This document shows, one piece after another, positions 27,701 through 36,538 of a DNA stretch of 64,000 nt. Origin of the DNA: Omphiscola glabra (taxonomy: Eukaryota > Mollusca > Gastropoda > Lymnaeidae). The position numbers were made by a program, and so were the translations under genes. Numbering within the stretch: position 1 is the first letter of the stretch; each line of letters starts with the position of its first letter. Where the stretch lies: NCBI GenBank assembly GCA_964017045.1, contig OZ024807.1:22570597-22634596 (forward strand), given 5' to 3'. Under the pieces are notes generated by a model. It was not told the origin of the DNA. It did no database searches and saw only the letters and a list, made by a program, of their open reading frames with translations.

Positions 27701-29509
27701 TGACATTCTGGTCTGGTGGCAAAACTTTTTGCTTGCAACCTGATACATGACACACTGCTCTCGTTTGTGACACCATGATCTGATGGCAACATGCATTTTT
27801 GAGATCCTGTTCTGATTGCAACCTCATTATTTTTTTTTTGCTGGCATCCGTCCATCACAAGGTGACGATGGTGGGGATTTCGCAAGTCTAACAGCTAATC
27901 GACTCTCCCCACGCCACTGGATAACCTTAAGGGAACATCATGTGGATGATAAAGCATGGCACCAGTGGCGTCGCAGGAGTTGCCGGAATGTTTCATTGTA
28001 CCAACTCAGAGTTTCCTTATCTAAGATGAGTTACCGTCCAAGGTTAACGAGTCCCATCCACCCGGGGTGCTGGTCTGGTGATGTTTTTGATTGACCGAGC
28101 TTTGGTGGGGACTGAACTCCAGACAATCAATTTGAGATTTGCTCAGTATAGCACTCGGCCACCCAGCACCCTCATTTAGTCACATGCTATTCTGGTGGAA
28201 ACACGATGAACTAAGAGCATGTTATGGTGGCAACCTTCTGTTTTGATAGCCTGTTCTGGTGATAACCTGATTTTTCTGGTGTCATCCATTATGATGGCAA
28301 CCTGATATGGCAATCACCTGCTCTCCTGGCATCCCGACATGATGGCAACCTGCTCATTTAATTAACTGAGTTTTGAGTCGACAAAGTTCGAACTTTGCAT
28401 AATAATAATTTTTTTAATTTGGCGTTCCTTTGTGAGTGAGTCATACGATTTGTTCCGCACCATTAGTCCCCTTAGTCATTAATATAATACGACCATTTGA
28501 ATATGCTACATTCAATTGTGTCTGCATGATTTTAAGTTGTTCTTTAATTGAAATTTTAGATAGTTTCAACATTCTACTTTTAGTTACAGATGGCTGGTAA
28601 TAAATGCTTGGAGATGTATATGTTTTTTATGATAATTATTTACATAGGTGCTTCAAAATATAGAGCTCATACATATATACCCTTTTATAATTTTACTTCA
28701 CTTTCATTCAGATCGTGTAGTTTAGCATTTGAAAGGACGTTAATGTTCCTTAGTAAATGCTTTTGATAAATTAGATACACATTTTTTCTCTGTCATTGTG
28801 TATGTGTATATTTAAAGATCTTTTTTTTGAAATCCCAAGCTGATTCTCGTTGACTCTAACAGTGTATCATCTAATTGTAAGTGTCCAGCGTCCCACAGAA
28901 AACAACATAAGCGTTACAATGCCCAACTCCATCATAGCAAATACATTACCAACTTTGAAAACAATTGCTGTCGTTGGATACGCTTCCAAAAGTGATTAAT
29001 TATAGTAAACTTTGATACATTTTCAACTATTTAATATATATTACATGTTATGTTATTTTATTATTTCCTTTTCAGAAGAGTTCCCTGTTGGATGTAATGC
29101 GTGTGTTCCTAAAACATTTTTCTTTGCTAAAATTGGTGAAATGTGTAATTTAAACTTTTGTGTAATGGCCAAGGAAACAATCAATCTCAACATAATTTTA
29201 AACAATGTGGAGCACGATATGAGCGACAAAAATCATCAAAGATCAATTTTCATCCATTGCAGCAATGAATCTACCCAGTACAACAATATAACAAAGTATA
29301 CAATTAAACTTCAGTTTTATGTTCAAAGTGAAAATTTCACTAGATACGAGCTCAATGTTTTATTCGGAAAAGATGCCTGGAGCCACACGTTCTATTTGTT
29401 GGATGAAGATAGTAAGTTATAGTGGATTAATATGTATATATATATATATAATTTATATATATATACTATATATATATATATATATATATATATTGTATGG
29501 CATCCTTTC

Positions 29510-29544
<35 letters not shown>

Positions 29545-29557
29545 ATGGCATCCTTTC

Positions 29558-29602
<45 letters not shown>

Positions 29603-32600
29603 CAATATTTAAGGAAAGATATATAGAAACAAATAATAACCTTTATTATAACATTGTCACCAAGAAATGTACGTTTTAAAACTTTGAAACATGTATTAAT
29701 CTATATCATATTTTGGTTTTTGAAAAAAAAAAAGAAAAATTAAAAATAAAAATTATTAAGTTTTAATAAAGAATTCATTTTTAAAAAAAATATGCAAATT
29801 TGAAATATAATGGTTTATTTGCATATCTTAAATATTGAAAAACAAATATTTATGTTTTTTTTTTCATTTAATTAATATAATTACAGATTCGAATAATGTG
29901 AGGTGTAATGATGGAATAACAGAAAGCGAGACAAAGGCTTACATTTACAGCAACGTCTCATTCTGTATTAGGGTGTTTGGGTTTATGGACAGTCATTTAT
30001 TAATCAACAATATTTCTTATCCTATTGATCCATTTTGTAAAAACGGAAAGGTGAAAGTAGTTCAGTACTTTTCTATAGATACATTAATCTGTCATCTTGT
30101 GATCTATATCAACAATCTAACCATTGGTGACTTTGTAACATACAACGTTAGCCTGCCATCCATTGATAAAATCTACAACTTTAAAGTGGCAATAGAAAAG
30201 TGTAAGTATACTTTCAAATAATGTATACAAAATAAGAATGTGAATTTACATTTTCAATAACACATTAAAAGCTTATTATTATTTTATACAATAGGGTAAA
30301 ACTTGTTTTAAAACAATCATTCAGCTTTAAAACAATTATAATGAATAAACTCAGTTTGCTACATAAGTTCATTAACGTCACATCTAAAAAAAAGAATTAA
30401 TGTGTTACAGTAATCTCCATATATTTTATAGCTTATAAAACAACAACAACAACAATTATATGCCTTAACTTTCTTCTCAGTTCCTTTTAAAATAGAATTC
30501 TACGGTGAACAGATGGAAGAAGGTAGATACGGTAAATCACTGTCAAAGCAGGCTTCTCTAGGCCAACGGCTCATTTTAACGTGCAAACTAATGACAACTG
30601 TTTCATACCCCTTAAAACTCAATGTAACATTTCAGTCTAGGTCTTTGATTGAAACAAGAAATGAAACAATGTTAAGGTTTACTATTGATAAATTCCAATG
30701 TAAGGATGTTGGAACTTATGCCTGTGTGGCAGATGTAGAATTTCAACATACAAACATAGAAATACCGCTATACAATTCATCATGTAAGTAGTGTTTAAAA
30801 TATATTCTATAAATTAAGGCATTGTTTAATCCAATGACCCATTTAATGTTTGGATAAGCTGAACTTAATAATTTATTTTAAAAAGGTAAAAAGAAATGTT
30901 CGCAATAAATAGCCACGATGACGTAAAATAAAATATGCAAACTTAGATATCAATTTTAACAAAGTTTAAACCTTGTGACTTGATGCATTCATACAGACTA
31001 CAGCAGAGATAGCAAACCCAAATTACCAACGCAGCGATCGGCATATCATTATACCTATCAAATAGCCGATATACACCAGTGTTTACCAAACTTGTTAAGT
31101 TTTGCAGATTATTTGTACAACTTCAGAAACTACACTAGTGTCCAGTGTCCGATGTATTTATTATATTATTCATTTTGTGCGGACCGGCGCGGTAAGACAC
31201 GCAAACCTTTTTTTTTTTTTTTAGCAATTGGGGAATGGTTATATATGTAATTAATAATTTAATTATATTTAATGAACACATTCTCACATAGAAACTCTTT
31301 TACAAATTTGACCATTCAAATCATAAGTGTCACATGGAGTAATCTTGAAATAACGCTCGTTTTCGTCTATATGCAGATAGTTTCTTTGTCAGATGATGGT
31401 ACACTCTTGGCACGTAAAGGGTGGATGTAACCCTCTAACACACTACTTTCACAACCGCTCCTTATAAAGCCCTATATTCATATGTTATGCCCTATAGCAC
31501 GTCCAATCTGTGGCGGATTTCTTTATAGATTAAACCTCTGTATATGTGTCACGACCTCTCTGATATAAATCCACTTAGATTATTTTTCAAACGCTCCAGT
31601 GGTTTCACGTATGTCCTTAGATACAGTAATATCACTGATGTCCTTAGCTACAATGTTATCACATATGTCCTGAGCTACAGTGCTATCACGTATGTCCTTA
31701 GCTACAGTGCTATCACTGATGTTCTTATTTGTTTAAGCCAATGCTCTTTATTATTTGTGTTTAAGTTAAATATTCGGCCTGGTGCTACGTTATTTTCATT
31801 TAGTCAGAAAATCTATTAATAGATATAACCTATTACTGGATAATTTTGCAGCTTTTTAAAGTTCACTTGGAGGTGCTTTCAAACAAAAATAGAACTAAAA
31901 AACGTAATACTGTTTATGTATTAATTTCTTTTTCCGAAACAAACTTTTCAGTCATCTTCTGCTTGTGTTATTTTGATGAGTCGTCGCGTGGACAGTTTCA
32001 TGACAAGTCATACTCTGTTCTGCACTGTCAGGTCGACAATCTACCTTAATTGCATATGCCTTATCAATTATTTTATTCAAAACTTTCTTATAATCCAGTA
32101 AATACATAAGCCATTGTCGTCTAAGGTTTATCGTTACCATTTTGAACCTTAGCATCAAACTTTTTATTTACCGTAATTAAGGCCAGAGCCCATTTCCCAC
32201 GACACGATAGCTGCTTCTTGCATTCTGACCAATACATCTTAAATCTAAACCCTCTTTACGTTATGCTCACCCAATAGCACTCTTTACCTTCTAAAACCCT
32301 ACCTTGATCTAAAAAAAAAGAAAGATCGATATTATTTGTTTACGCTTTTGTAATGTGTATGTTTTTTTAATGTTTACATTTGAATTAGGAAGTGGTACAT
32401 GTTTTAAATGTGTTAATGATTAAAAATATTGTGTTTTTATTTAAGAGCTACTTGTTATAAAGATATTTTAGAACATCGTAGCCATAAAGCAACACATTTT
32501 AACACCGAACATCTTAGCTACAACGAAACGCCATATTGGCAAAACAGATCCACAATCTTTTAAACTAATGGCCATAACCTTGAAAAAAGAGTAAATAGCT

Positions 32601-35600
32601 GTCTTCGATCAGAAAGCTCAAACTCTATCAAAACGCCAACTTTCATTCAAGAGCCTAAAGGTTTTTTCACCAAGCAATGATTCGCCGAATGCCTTGCTGC
32701 AGAATAATTTTAGCGGGGAAACAACACAGTCAAAGACTCAGGACACGGAAAACATTTTTTGTTTTGTTTTACAAATTGTCTGTTTGAATGTAATCATCTT
32801 ATTTTATCGTAAATTATCGATTGACCTCTTTGGCCTTCGACTCGTGTTTTGCTCTTTAGTGAACATCACCTTTTGTCCCCTAAACCCAATTTACACACTC
32901 ATACTCTATTAAACCATTTCTTATTCCATTAGGCTTCTAACATCTTCCCTTAAACATCTCCGATAGACATTCCTTGATTTATCAACACTTACCTTTACTG
33001 GATATTTCTTTTATTTGCTATTTATCCTCTGTCTCACCATATCGTCTGTTGTGCCTCTAGTTCTAAAAACCATCACTTTCGTCATACTCCTCACGATATA
33101 ACCTACCCTGCAATCTATCCTCCTGAAATGTGTTACTACATTATTATCTCATTATTTGCTAAACGGTATACTTATGTTTGTACTGTAAAAGACACGTTTT
33201 CGAGTCCTCATTGTCAAAAACTTTATTCAATTGTAAGATTGCAATACTCCTTGCAAAGTCCAATTCCAAACACATTAGCATTAATGTTTTCCAGTTAACT
33301 AACAATGTCGCGTAAACCGAAATCAATTAGTAAAACTAAACTATGTTTAGGGTCTCATGTTTATTCAAGCAATTCATTATCATTACAAAAACATTAAATT
33401 AATTTATTTTTTTTAAATTTCCTCAGGTGAGCCAAGATGGTGCGAGTCAGAAACTCATACAACACATTACACGTCCTCATATGAAAGAGACGTCGTTATA
33501 CCATTGTGTTTAGTGTCATACCGTGATGTGAATTTCACCTTTATGCTTAATGGAAAAGTTTTGTCAAATGTAAATACAAGTTCAATCAGATATGACAAAG
33601 TTGGCTACGACAATAATTCAACGACATACAGAGCAAATGTCACGTTTAAAAACATATCCACGAAGGATTATGGTGATTACAACCTAACCTTAATTCAGTC
33701 TGGTGGTCAAAACTTTAGCTTGAATCGGACATTTTACATAAAAGGTATTTCTTTTTTTTTAATATATTTATAATAGTGAAAATAAAATTAGTGTATACGT
33801 TTTGTTAGATTATAATTTTTTTTTTTTTTATAAAAATAAATGAATTTTATTTATTTATTTTTTTTTTAAACTTTTATTTTATGTTAAGAAACATATAATA
33901 CTAATACATTCACATTTACATATTTACTCTCTGTATGTCATTTTGACATTTTTAAAGGCCTTGTATTAACATAGCCAATCACCAGATACGTAAGAAAACT
34001 ATAAGTAACTAGAACAAACAGTGTGAGACAAAACAAAAAATACTCAAACTCATACTTCTTCAACGGGTACGTGCATTTGTCATAGTCTAAAGTAGCAGTG
34101 GGTCGCCGCCTAAAACCACCGGAAAAGTCATACAATCTACATTATTGAAAAAACGACGAAATGTGTTTCGTGTTTGGGATCGCCCAAAAGGAGGAACTGT
34201 TTTAGGAAGTTTGAGAAGCATCGGTCCAAAGCTTTATGCCGCCACGTGTACCAATGATAAAAACATGAGGATCCATTTATCAGTTGTTGGATTCGGGTCT
34301 CTCAACAGAAAGGATGTGATTATATTTGATCATTATTTTCGCTCATACGTAAAATATCGTAAAAAAGGAAAGAAAGGGGGAGATATGTTCGAATAAAAAT
34401 AATAATAATAAAGGTCATTTGAAAAATCACGCTTCATCCCCAAAGGCTCGAAGCGCGGTACAAAAACTAAGCTGGGAGATAATAACAAGCTGGAAAAGAT
34501 TGTAGACATCATCATTCCAGCAGGTGTTTGCGAAAAAGATGAGTTTTTAAATTTGTTTTGAAGGACTCCAGCGTCTGGCTGTTTTTGAGAGCGTCAGGAA
34601 GGGTGTTCCAAATGGTTGGGCCAGCAAATGCGAACGTGCGCTTTCCGTAAGTTTCAAGGCGAACACGCGGTATCGAGAGTTTGCCACTATCGGATGAGCG
34701 GAGTTGTCTAGTGGGTACATAAGGCGTCATGAGTGCTTGGAGATAGGACGGCGCCAGGTCATGCAAGCAGCGGTAGCACAGAGTTGCGATTTTGTACTCT
34801 ATACGAGCGCGGACCGGCAGCCAATGCAATTCTATCAGAAGAGTTTTAGCATGGTCGAATTTGCGTTTACGAAGAACAATTCGAGCCGCATTATTCTGTG
34901 CTTTTTGAATTTTATCAAGGAGCGTAGCTGGAAGACCCACCATGAGAGCATTGCAGTAGTCCATGCGTGATAGCACTAATGCAGACATCACCCTCTTTGA
35001 TGCATCCAACGTTAAGAAGGGTCTGATATGACTAATTCTGCGCAGCTCTAGAAAAATTTTCCATAGTTAGTGATCTGTCTAAGTAGACACCCAGGTTTCG
35101 CACTGTTTGAGCAAACTCAATCTGCACGCCTGAGAGAGTAAAGGATGGTGTATCTTTTAAAGATTTTAATTTCTGAGCGGTAGCAAGGGGGATCACCTCA
35201 GTCTTTTCATCATTCAATTTGAGCTTGTTTATTGTCATCCAGTGCTTAACTGACTCCACTGTCTTCTGTGTCATATTAAGAAGCTGAGGGAGCTGAGAGT
35301 GGATCACGGATTTCTGAAGTTGGGTATCATAGACAATTTCTTTTAAGACAATGAAAATATACGCATGAGCATATATATTATTTTTAATTTACATTTTTTT
35401 TTTAAATTTTATTTGTTACAGAACATGATGCCAATGCAAAAAATAGCGACTCAAATACATTAATAGTAATTAGTATTATTATTATCGTCATATCGATTTT
35501 GATCGCTGCAAGCTCAATTATTATTTTCTTTCTCAAAAGAAAAGGTAATATAATATTTTTATTTTGCATTTTTTATTGTGAACTAATAATATTTTGAACC

Positions 35601-36538
35601 TATTTTGATTTTATTAAGTTACATAATCAACGTTAACGAAATGTAATGTTTATTTATTTTTTTTTTAAAATAAGATTGGCAGCAAAAATTAAAATATAAC
35701 GATAATGTATTTATTTCCTTTATTTACAACGTATTACACAATTCTCTAGCTAAATATTAATTATTGTCTTATGGATTATTATTATTATTTTGGTTTACAC
35801 AATGTAATATAAAAGAAATTAAATGTGTTTTAAATGAATGGAATTAAAGAATTGGCAATAATAAGCTGCTCCGCAAATACTCAAAAAAATATATTTTTTT
35901 TGTAAATTCAAGAATATATGTTTTTAACAAATTTTAGAGAAAATAAAGTTGTAGTTCGAGAGCAATGTGTAAATCTAAAGTACTTTTCTAGCGTAGCAAT
36001 AGTCCTTTAATCAACTTCATTAGTGACAAACTGATATAATTAGTACTAATTTACATTGGGTAATTTAAGATCATGTTTATGGGAAAAGCAAACTTAGTTA
36101 AGGCGCGTGAAAGGGTGTAGGGTAGGCGAATAATATATAGCAGTTAAATTATTCTCTTAGCTCAATGATGTTAGACAAATAACTATCATTATATTTATAT
36201 TTATACTTCATTTTTAAAGTTAGGAAATTTGACGAATTTTTACAATAGCAGGAATACATTTTTCTAGTATATAATACAATAATACATATTCGCATAAGTA
36301 TTGGGGAAGTTATTTTTTCTGTAGTATGTATTCACGTTTGTGCTTTTGTCAAAAAACAGTCAAATCTGAAAGCCGGAACAACAGTTCAGCCCCAGTGAAT
36401 TCCTTGCACTACCAACATGTTGCTGAAATTGTGTGTCCACGTCACGAATATGTCAATGTACACCATAATGAATATGATGTGTTTAATCCTGATGCCACAG
36501 ATCTGAATGTGTACGCAAGGCTTCAAGCAGAACCATAG
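18964..36538 (+). CDS. Gene B: ten-Ig-domain transmembrane receptor with a short ITIM-like tail
   Basis: Thirteen exons encode a signal peptide, ten Ig-like domains (D1-D10), a single transmembrane helix and a 58-residue tail; about 1156 residues if D2 is in frame. The protein should be type I, at the cell surface. Domain exons all join in phase 1 with GT-AG borders and match gene C exon for exon. The tail carries SLHYQHV (fits the ITIM consensus), YVNV (Grb2-SH2 type), YDVF and YARL. Role inferred: recognition receptor signalling through SH2 proteins; ligand unknown, named orthologue not recognised. Oddities: D2 counts one base short of its homologues, which would shift the frame if real; the gene carries a SINE, a LINE and a MULE-like MITE that gene C lacks. 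An AATAAA at 37142 could serve as poly(A) signal. Confidence 0.85.
19531..19788 (+). CDS. Gene B D1 Ig domain exon
   Basis: 258 bases, as in gene C, phase 1 at both ends. Canonical Ig-like domain: B-strand Cys in LTLTC, F-strand CQDAGTYICQAPG, and a last Cys split across the junction to D2. About three quarters of residues match C, less than in D5-D10. Confidence 0.85.
20010..20306 (+). mobile_element. MULE-like MITE with terminal inverted repeats of about 90 bases
   Basis: Left arm 20010-20100 and right arm 20217-20306 are near-perfect inverted repeats built from short GGAAATTTGATCGA-type motifs. The element is flanked by an exact 11-base direct repeat TAGAAAATATG (19999-20009 and 20307-20317). 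Long inverted repeats with an 8-11 base target duplication are typical of Mutator-like elements. Gene C has the uninterrupted site in the matching intron, which is about 308 bases shorter. Confidence 0.8.
20592..20917 (+). CDS. Gene B D2 Ig domain exon, possibly frameshifted
   Basis: Atypical two-Cys domain: PVLCDYK then VSICYLL, the motif RWIRQDA, and an F-strand region NDYREVDI without Cys. Borders CAG at 20589-20591 and GTAGGT at 20918. By coordinate it is 326 bases; A and C have 327. From 20641 on, the frame fits the paralogues; the missing base would fall around 20639-20641. Either a single-base deletion that breaks the gene, or an assembly or reading error. Confidence 0.7.
21174..21458 (+). 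CDS. Gene B D3 Ig domain exon
   Basis: 285 bases, as in gene C, phase 1 at both ends. Canonical Ig-like: HLSCIAN for the B strand, CSDMGTYECDV for the F strand and ECSG at the end. It has one more Cys (NTCSC) than gene C, where the first of these is Phe. Confidence 0.88.
21833..22114 (+). CDS. Gene B D4 Ig domain exon
   Basis: 282 bases, phase 1 at both ends. Atypical two-Cys domain opening with LKLCDCQPP and with YLTVCVF in the B strand; no F-strand Cys. The Trp after LCD in genes A and C is Cys here. Confidence 0.88.
22501..22812 (+). CDS. Gene B D5 Ig domain exon
   Basis: 312 bases, phase 1 at both ends. Atypical domain with LRLCHT and IFRLCIK. Nearly identical to gene C at protein level, unlike D1-D4; the high-identity block appears to start here. 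Confidence 0.9.
23404..23739 (+). CDS. Gene B D6 Ig domain exon
   Basis: 336 bases, phase 1 at both ends. Atypical domain with IWLCNG and VVHLCVS, then YISIDGVPH and IRNVTESDIG. About four residue differences from gene C over the last 97. Confidence 0.9.
25290..26035 (-). mobile_element. Decayed Helitron protein fragment
   Basis: Read on the minus strand, broken frames carry pieces typical of the Helitron N-terminal (Rep/helicase) protein: RAARC, then a Cys-rich GCACGRV-like piece, an L-L-E-x-L-S-T-L-V-S segment, and NIPTYNSCFEMTSFGATNI. Stops and frameshifts make it non-functional. The same fragment lies in the same intron of gene C, in the same orientation relative to the gene. Confidence 0.75.
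26130..26990 (-). repeat. Reverse copies of the 172-base tandem repeat family
   Basis: Contains the reverse complements of unit motifs found at 13300-14520, for example GGAGCGCATACGG and CGGAATATTTTAAAA, and twice a segment like CACAAACTGAAATCTCGCT (26170 and 26605). About three degraded units. Confidence 0.6.
27829..28169 (-). mobile_element. tRNA-derived SINE
   Basis: On the minus strand the head at 28169 contains an A-box-like TGGCCGAGTGC and, some 40 bases later, a B-box-like GAGTTCAGTCC, as in tRNA-Leu/Ser-type SINEs. The other end carries a poly(A) (T-run at 27831-27839). Direct repeats CCTCATT flank it (27822-27828 and 28170-28176). Gene C has the uninterrupted site around 48290-48300. 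Confidence 0.8.
29076..29411 (+). CDS. Gene B D7 Ig domain exon
   Basis: 336 bases, as in C, phase 1 at both ends. Cys-rich start (VGCNACV, MCNLNFCV), then VEHDMSD and ENFTRYELNVLFG. About 90% like gene C. Donor GTAAGT. Confidence 0.88.
29430..29600 (+). repeat. (TA)n array with two embedded 20-base duplicates
   Basis: Runs of TA are split by two identical copies of TTGTATGGCATCCTTTCGTC (about 29493 and 29541). The matching intron of gene C has an uninterrupted (TA)n at 46979-47032. Confidence 0.85.
29887..30201 (+). CDS. Gene B D8 Ig domain exon
   Basis: 315 bases, as in C, phase 1 at both ends. VRCNDG and VSFCIRV are the usual early Cys pair; three more Cys follow (PFCKNG, LICHL, IEKC at the junction). 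Motif SHLLINNISYPI is identical in gene C. Confidence 0.88.
30481..30783 (+). CDS. Gene B D9 Ig domain exon
   Basis: 303 bases, as in C, phase 1 at both ends. Canonical Ig-like domain: RLILTCK, then CKDVGTYACVAD, and a junction Cys (NSSC). Motif ETRNETMLRFTIDKF is conserved with gene C. Confidence 0.88.
30784..33426 (+). other. Gene B D9-D10 intron, 2.6 kb
   Basis: About 900 bases longer than in gene C. Sequence at about 30970-31440 and 32180-32800 finds no counterpart in C and may be insertions that I cannot name. The 27-base minisatellite is at 31612-31725. Confidence 0.5.
31612..31725 (+). repeat. 27-base minisatellite, just over four copies
   Basis: Units like TGTCCTTAGCTACAGTGCTA followed by TCACTGA, each 27 bases, with a few substitutions. 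The same array with about seven units lies in gene C at 45285-45470. Confidence 0.85.
33427..33744 (+). CDS. Gene B D10 Ig domain exon
   Basis: 318 bases, as in C, phase 1 at both ends. Atypical two-Cys domain: PRWCES, VIPLCLVS, then KDYGDYNLTLIQSGG in the F-G region without Cys. Membrane-proximal domain. Confidence 0.88.
34093..34223 (+). mobile_element. SPIN-like hAT MITE, degraded
   Basis: Starts TAGCAGTGGGTCGC, has interior GAGGAACTG, ends TTTGAGAAGC. Flanked by GTCTAAAG (34085-34092) and GTCCAAAG (34224-34231), the diverged 8-base target duplication. It sits where gene C has its copy, so it predates the duplication. Reads like non-autonomous SPIN but is heavily mutated, with the inner part of one terminal repeat missing. 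Confidence 0.6.
34400..35335 (-). mobile_element. 5'-truncated non-LTR retrotransposon (CR1/L2-like), end of the reverse transcriptase ORF
   Basis: On the minus strand, two frames (35307-35032 and 35009-34512, shifted relative to each other) carry the typical C-terminal part of a LINE reverse transcriptase: SVKHWMTINKLKLNDEKTEV, LGVYLDRSLTM, then SRMDYCNALMVGLP, LHWLPVRARIEYKI, LAPSYL and WNTLPDALK. The 3' end has a (TTA)n tail near 34400. Inserted in the D10-TM intron of gene B; gene C lacks it. Inactive. Confidence 0.85.
35422..35544 (+). CDS. Gene B transmembrane exon
   Basis: 123 bases, phase 1 at both ends. A short Asn/Asp-rich stalk is followed by a hydrophobic segment from NTLIVISIIII to SSIIIFFL and the stop-transfer KRK. 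One residue longer than in gene C. No charged residue inside the membrane segment, so no sign of ITAM-adaptor pairing. Confidence 0.88.
36360..36538 (+). CDS. Gene B cytoplasmic tail exon
   Basis: 179 bases to a TAG stop at 36536-36538, entered in phase 1 after AACAG. Four tyrosines lie in SH2-type contexts: SLHYQHV (ITIM consensus), EYVNV (Grb2 type), NEYDVF and NVYARL. There is no counterpart in genes C or D. Alternative 3' exons cannot be excluded. Confidence 0.8.

Larger units (their letters stand above)
23740..29075 (+). other. Gene B D6-D7 intron, 5.3 kb, rich in repeats
   Basis: From left to right: sequence nearly identical to gene C up to about 23980, then similar but more diverged; (TA)n near 24762-24790; the Helitron fragment; reverse copies of the 172-base repeat family (26130-26990); a (TA)n run near 26990-27010; a GC-richer block at 27541-27745 that gene C seems to lack; a SINE; and an imperfect repeat of a TGGCAACCTG-like motif to about 28360, shared with gene C at 48120-48370. 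Confidence 0.6.

Noticed and set aside
34145..34396. Open frame of 83 codons on the plus strand
   Set aside because: It lies mostly in the SPIN-like element and its flank and has no paralogue frame in gene C.
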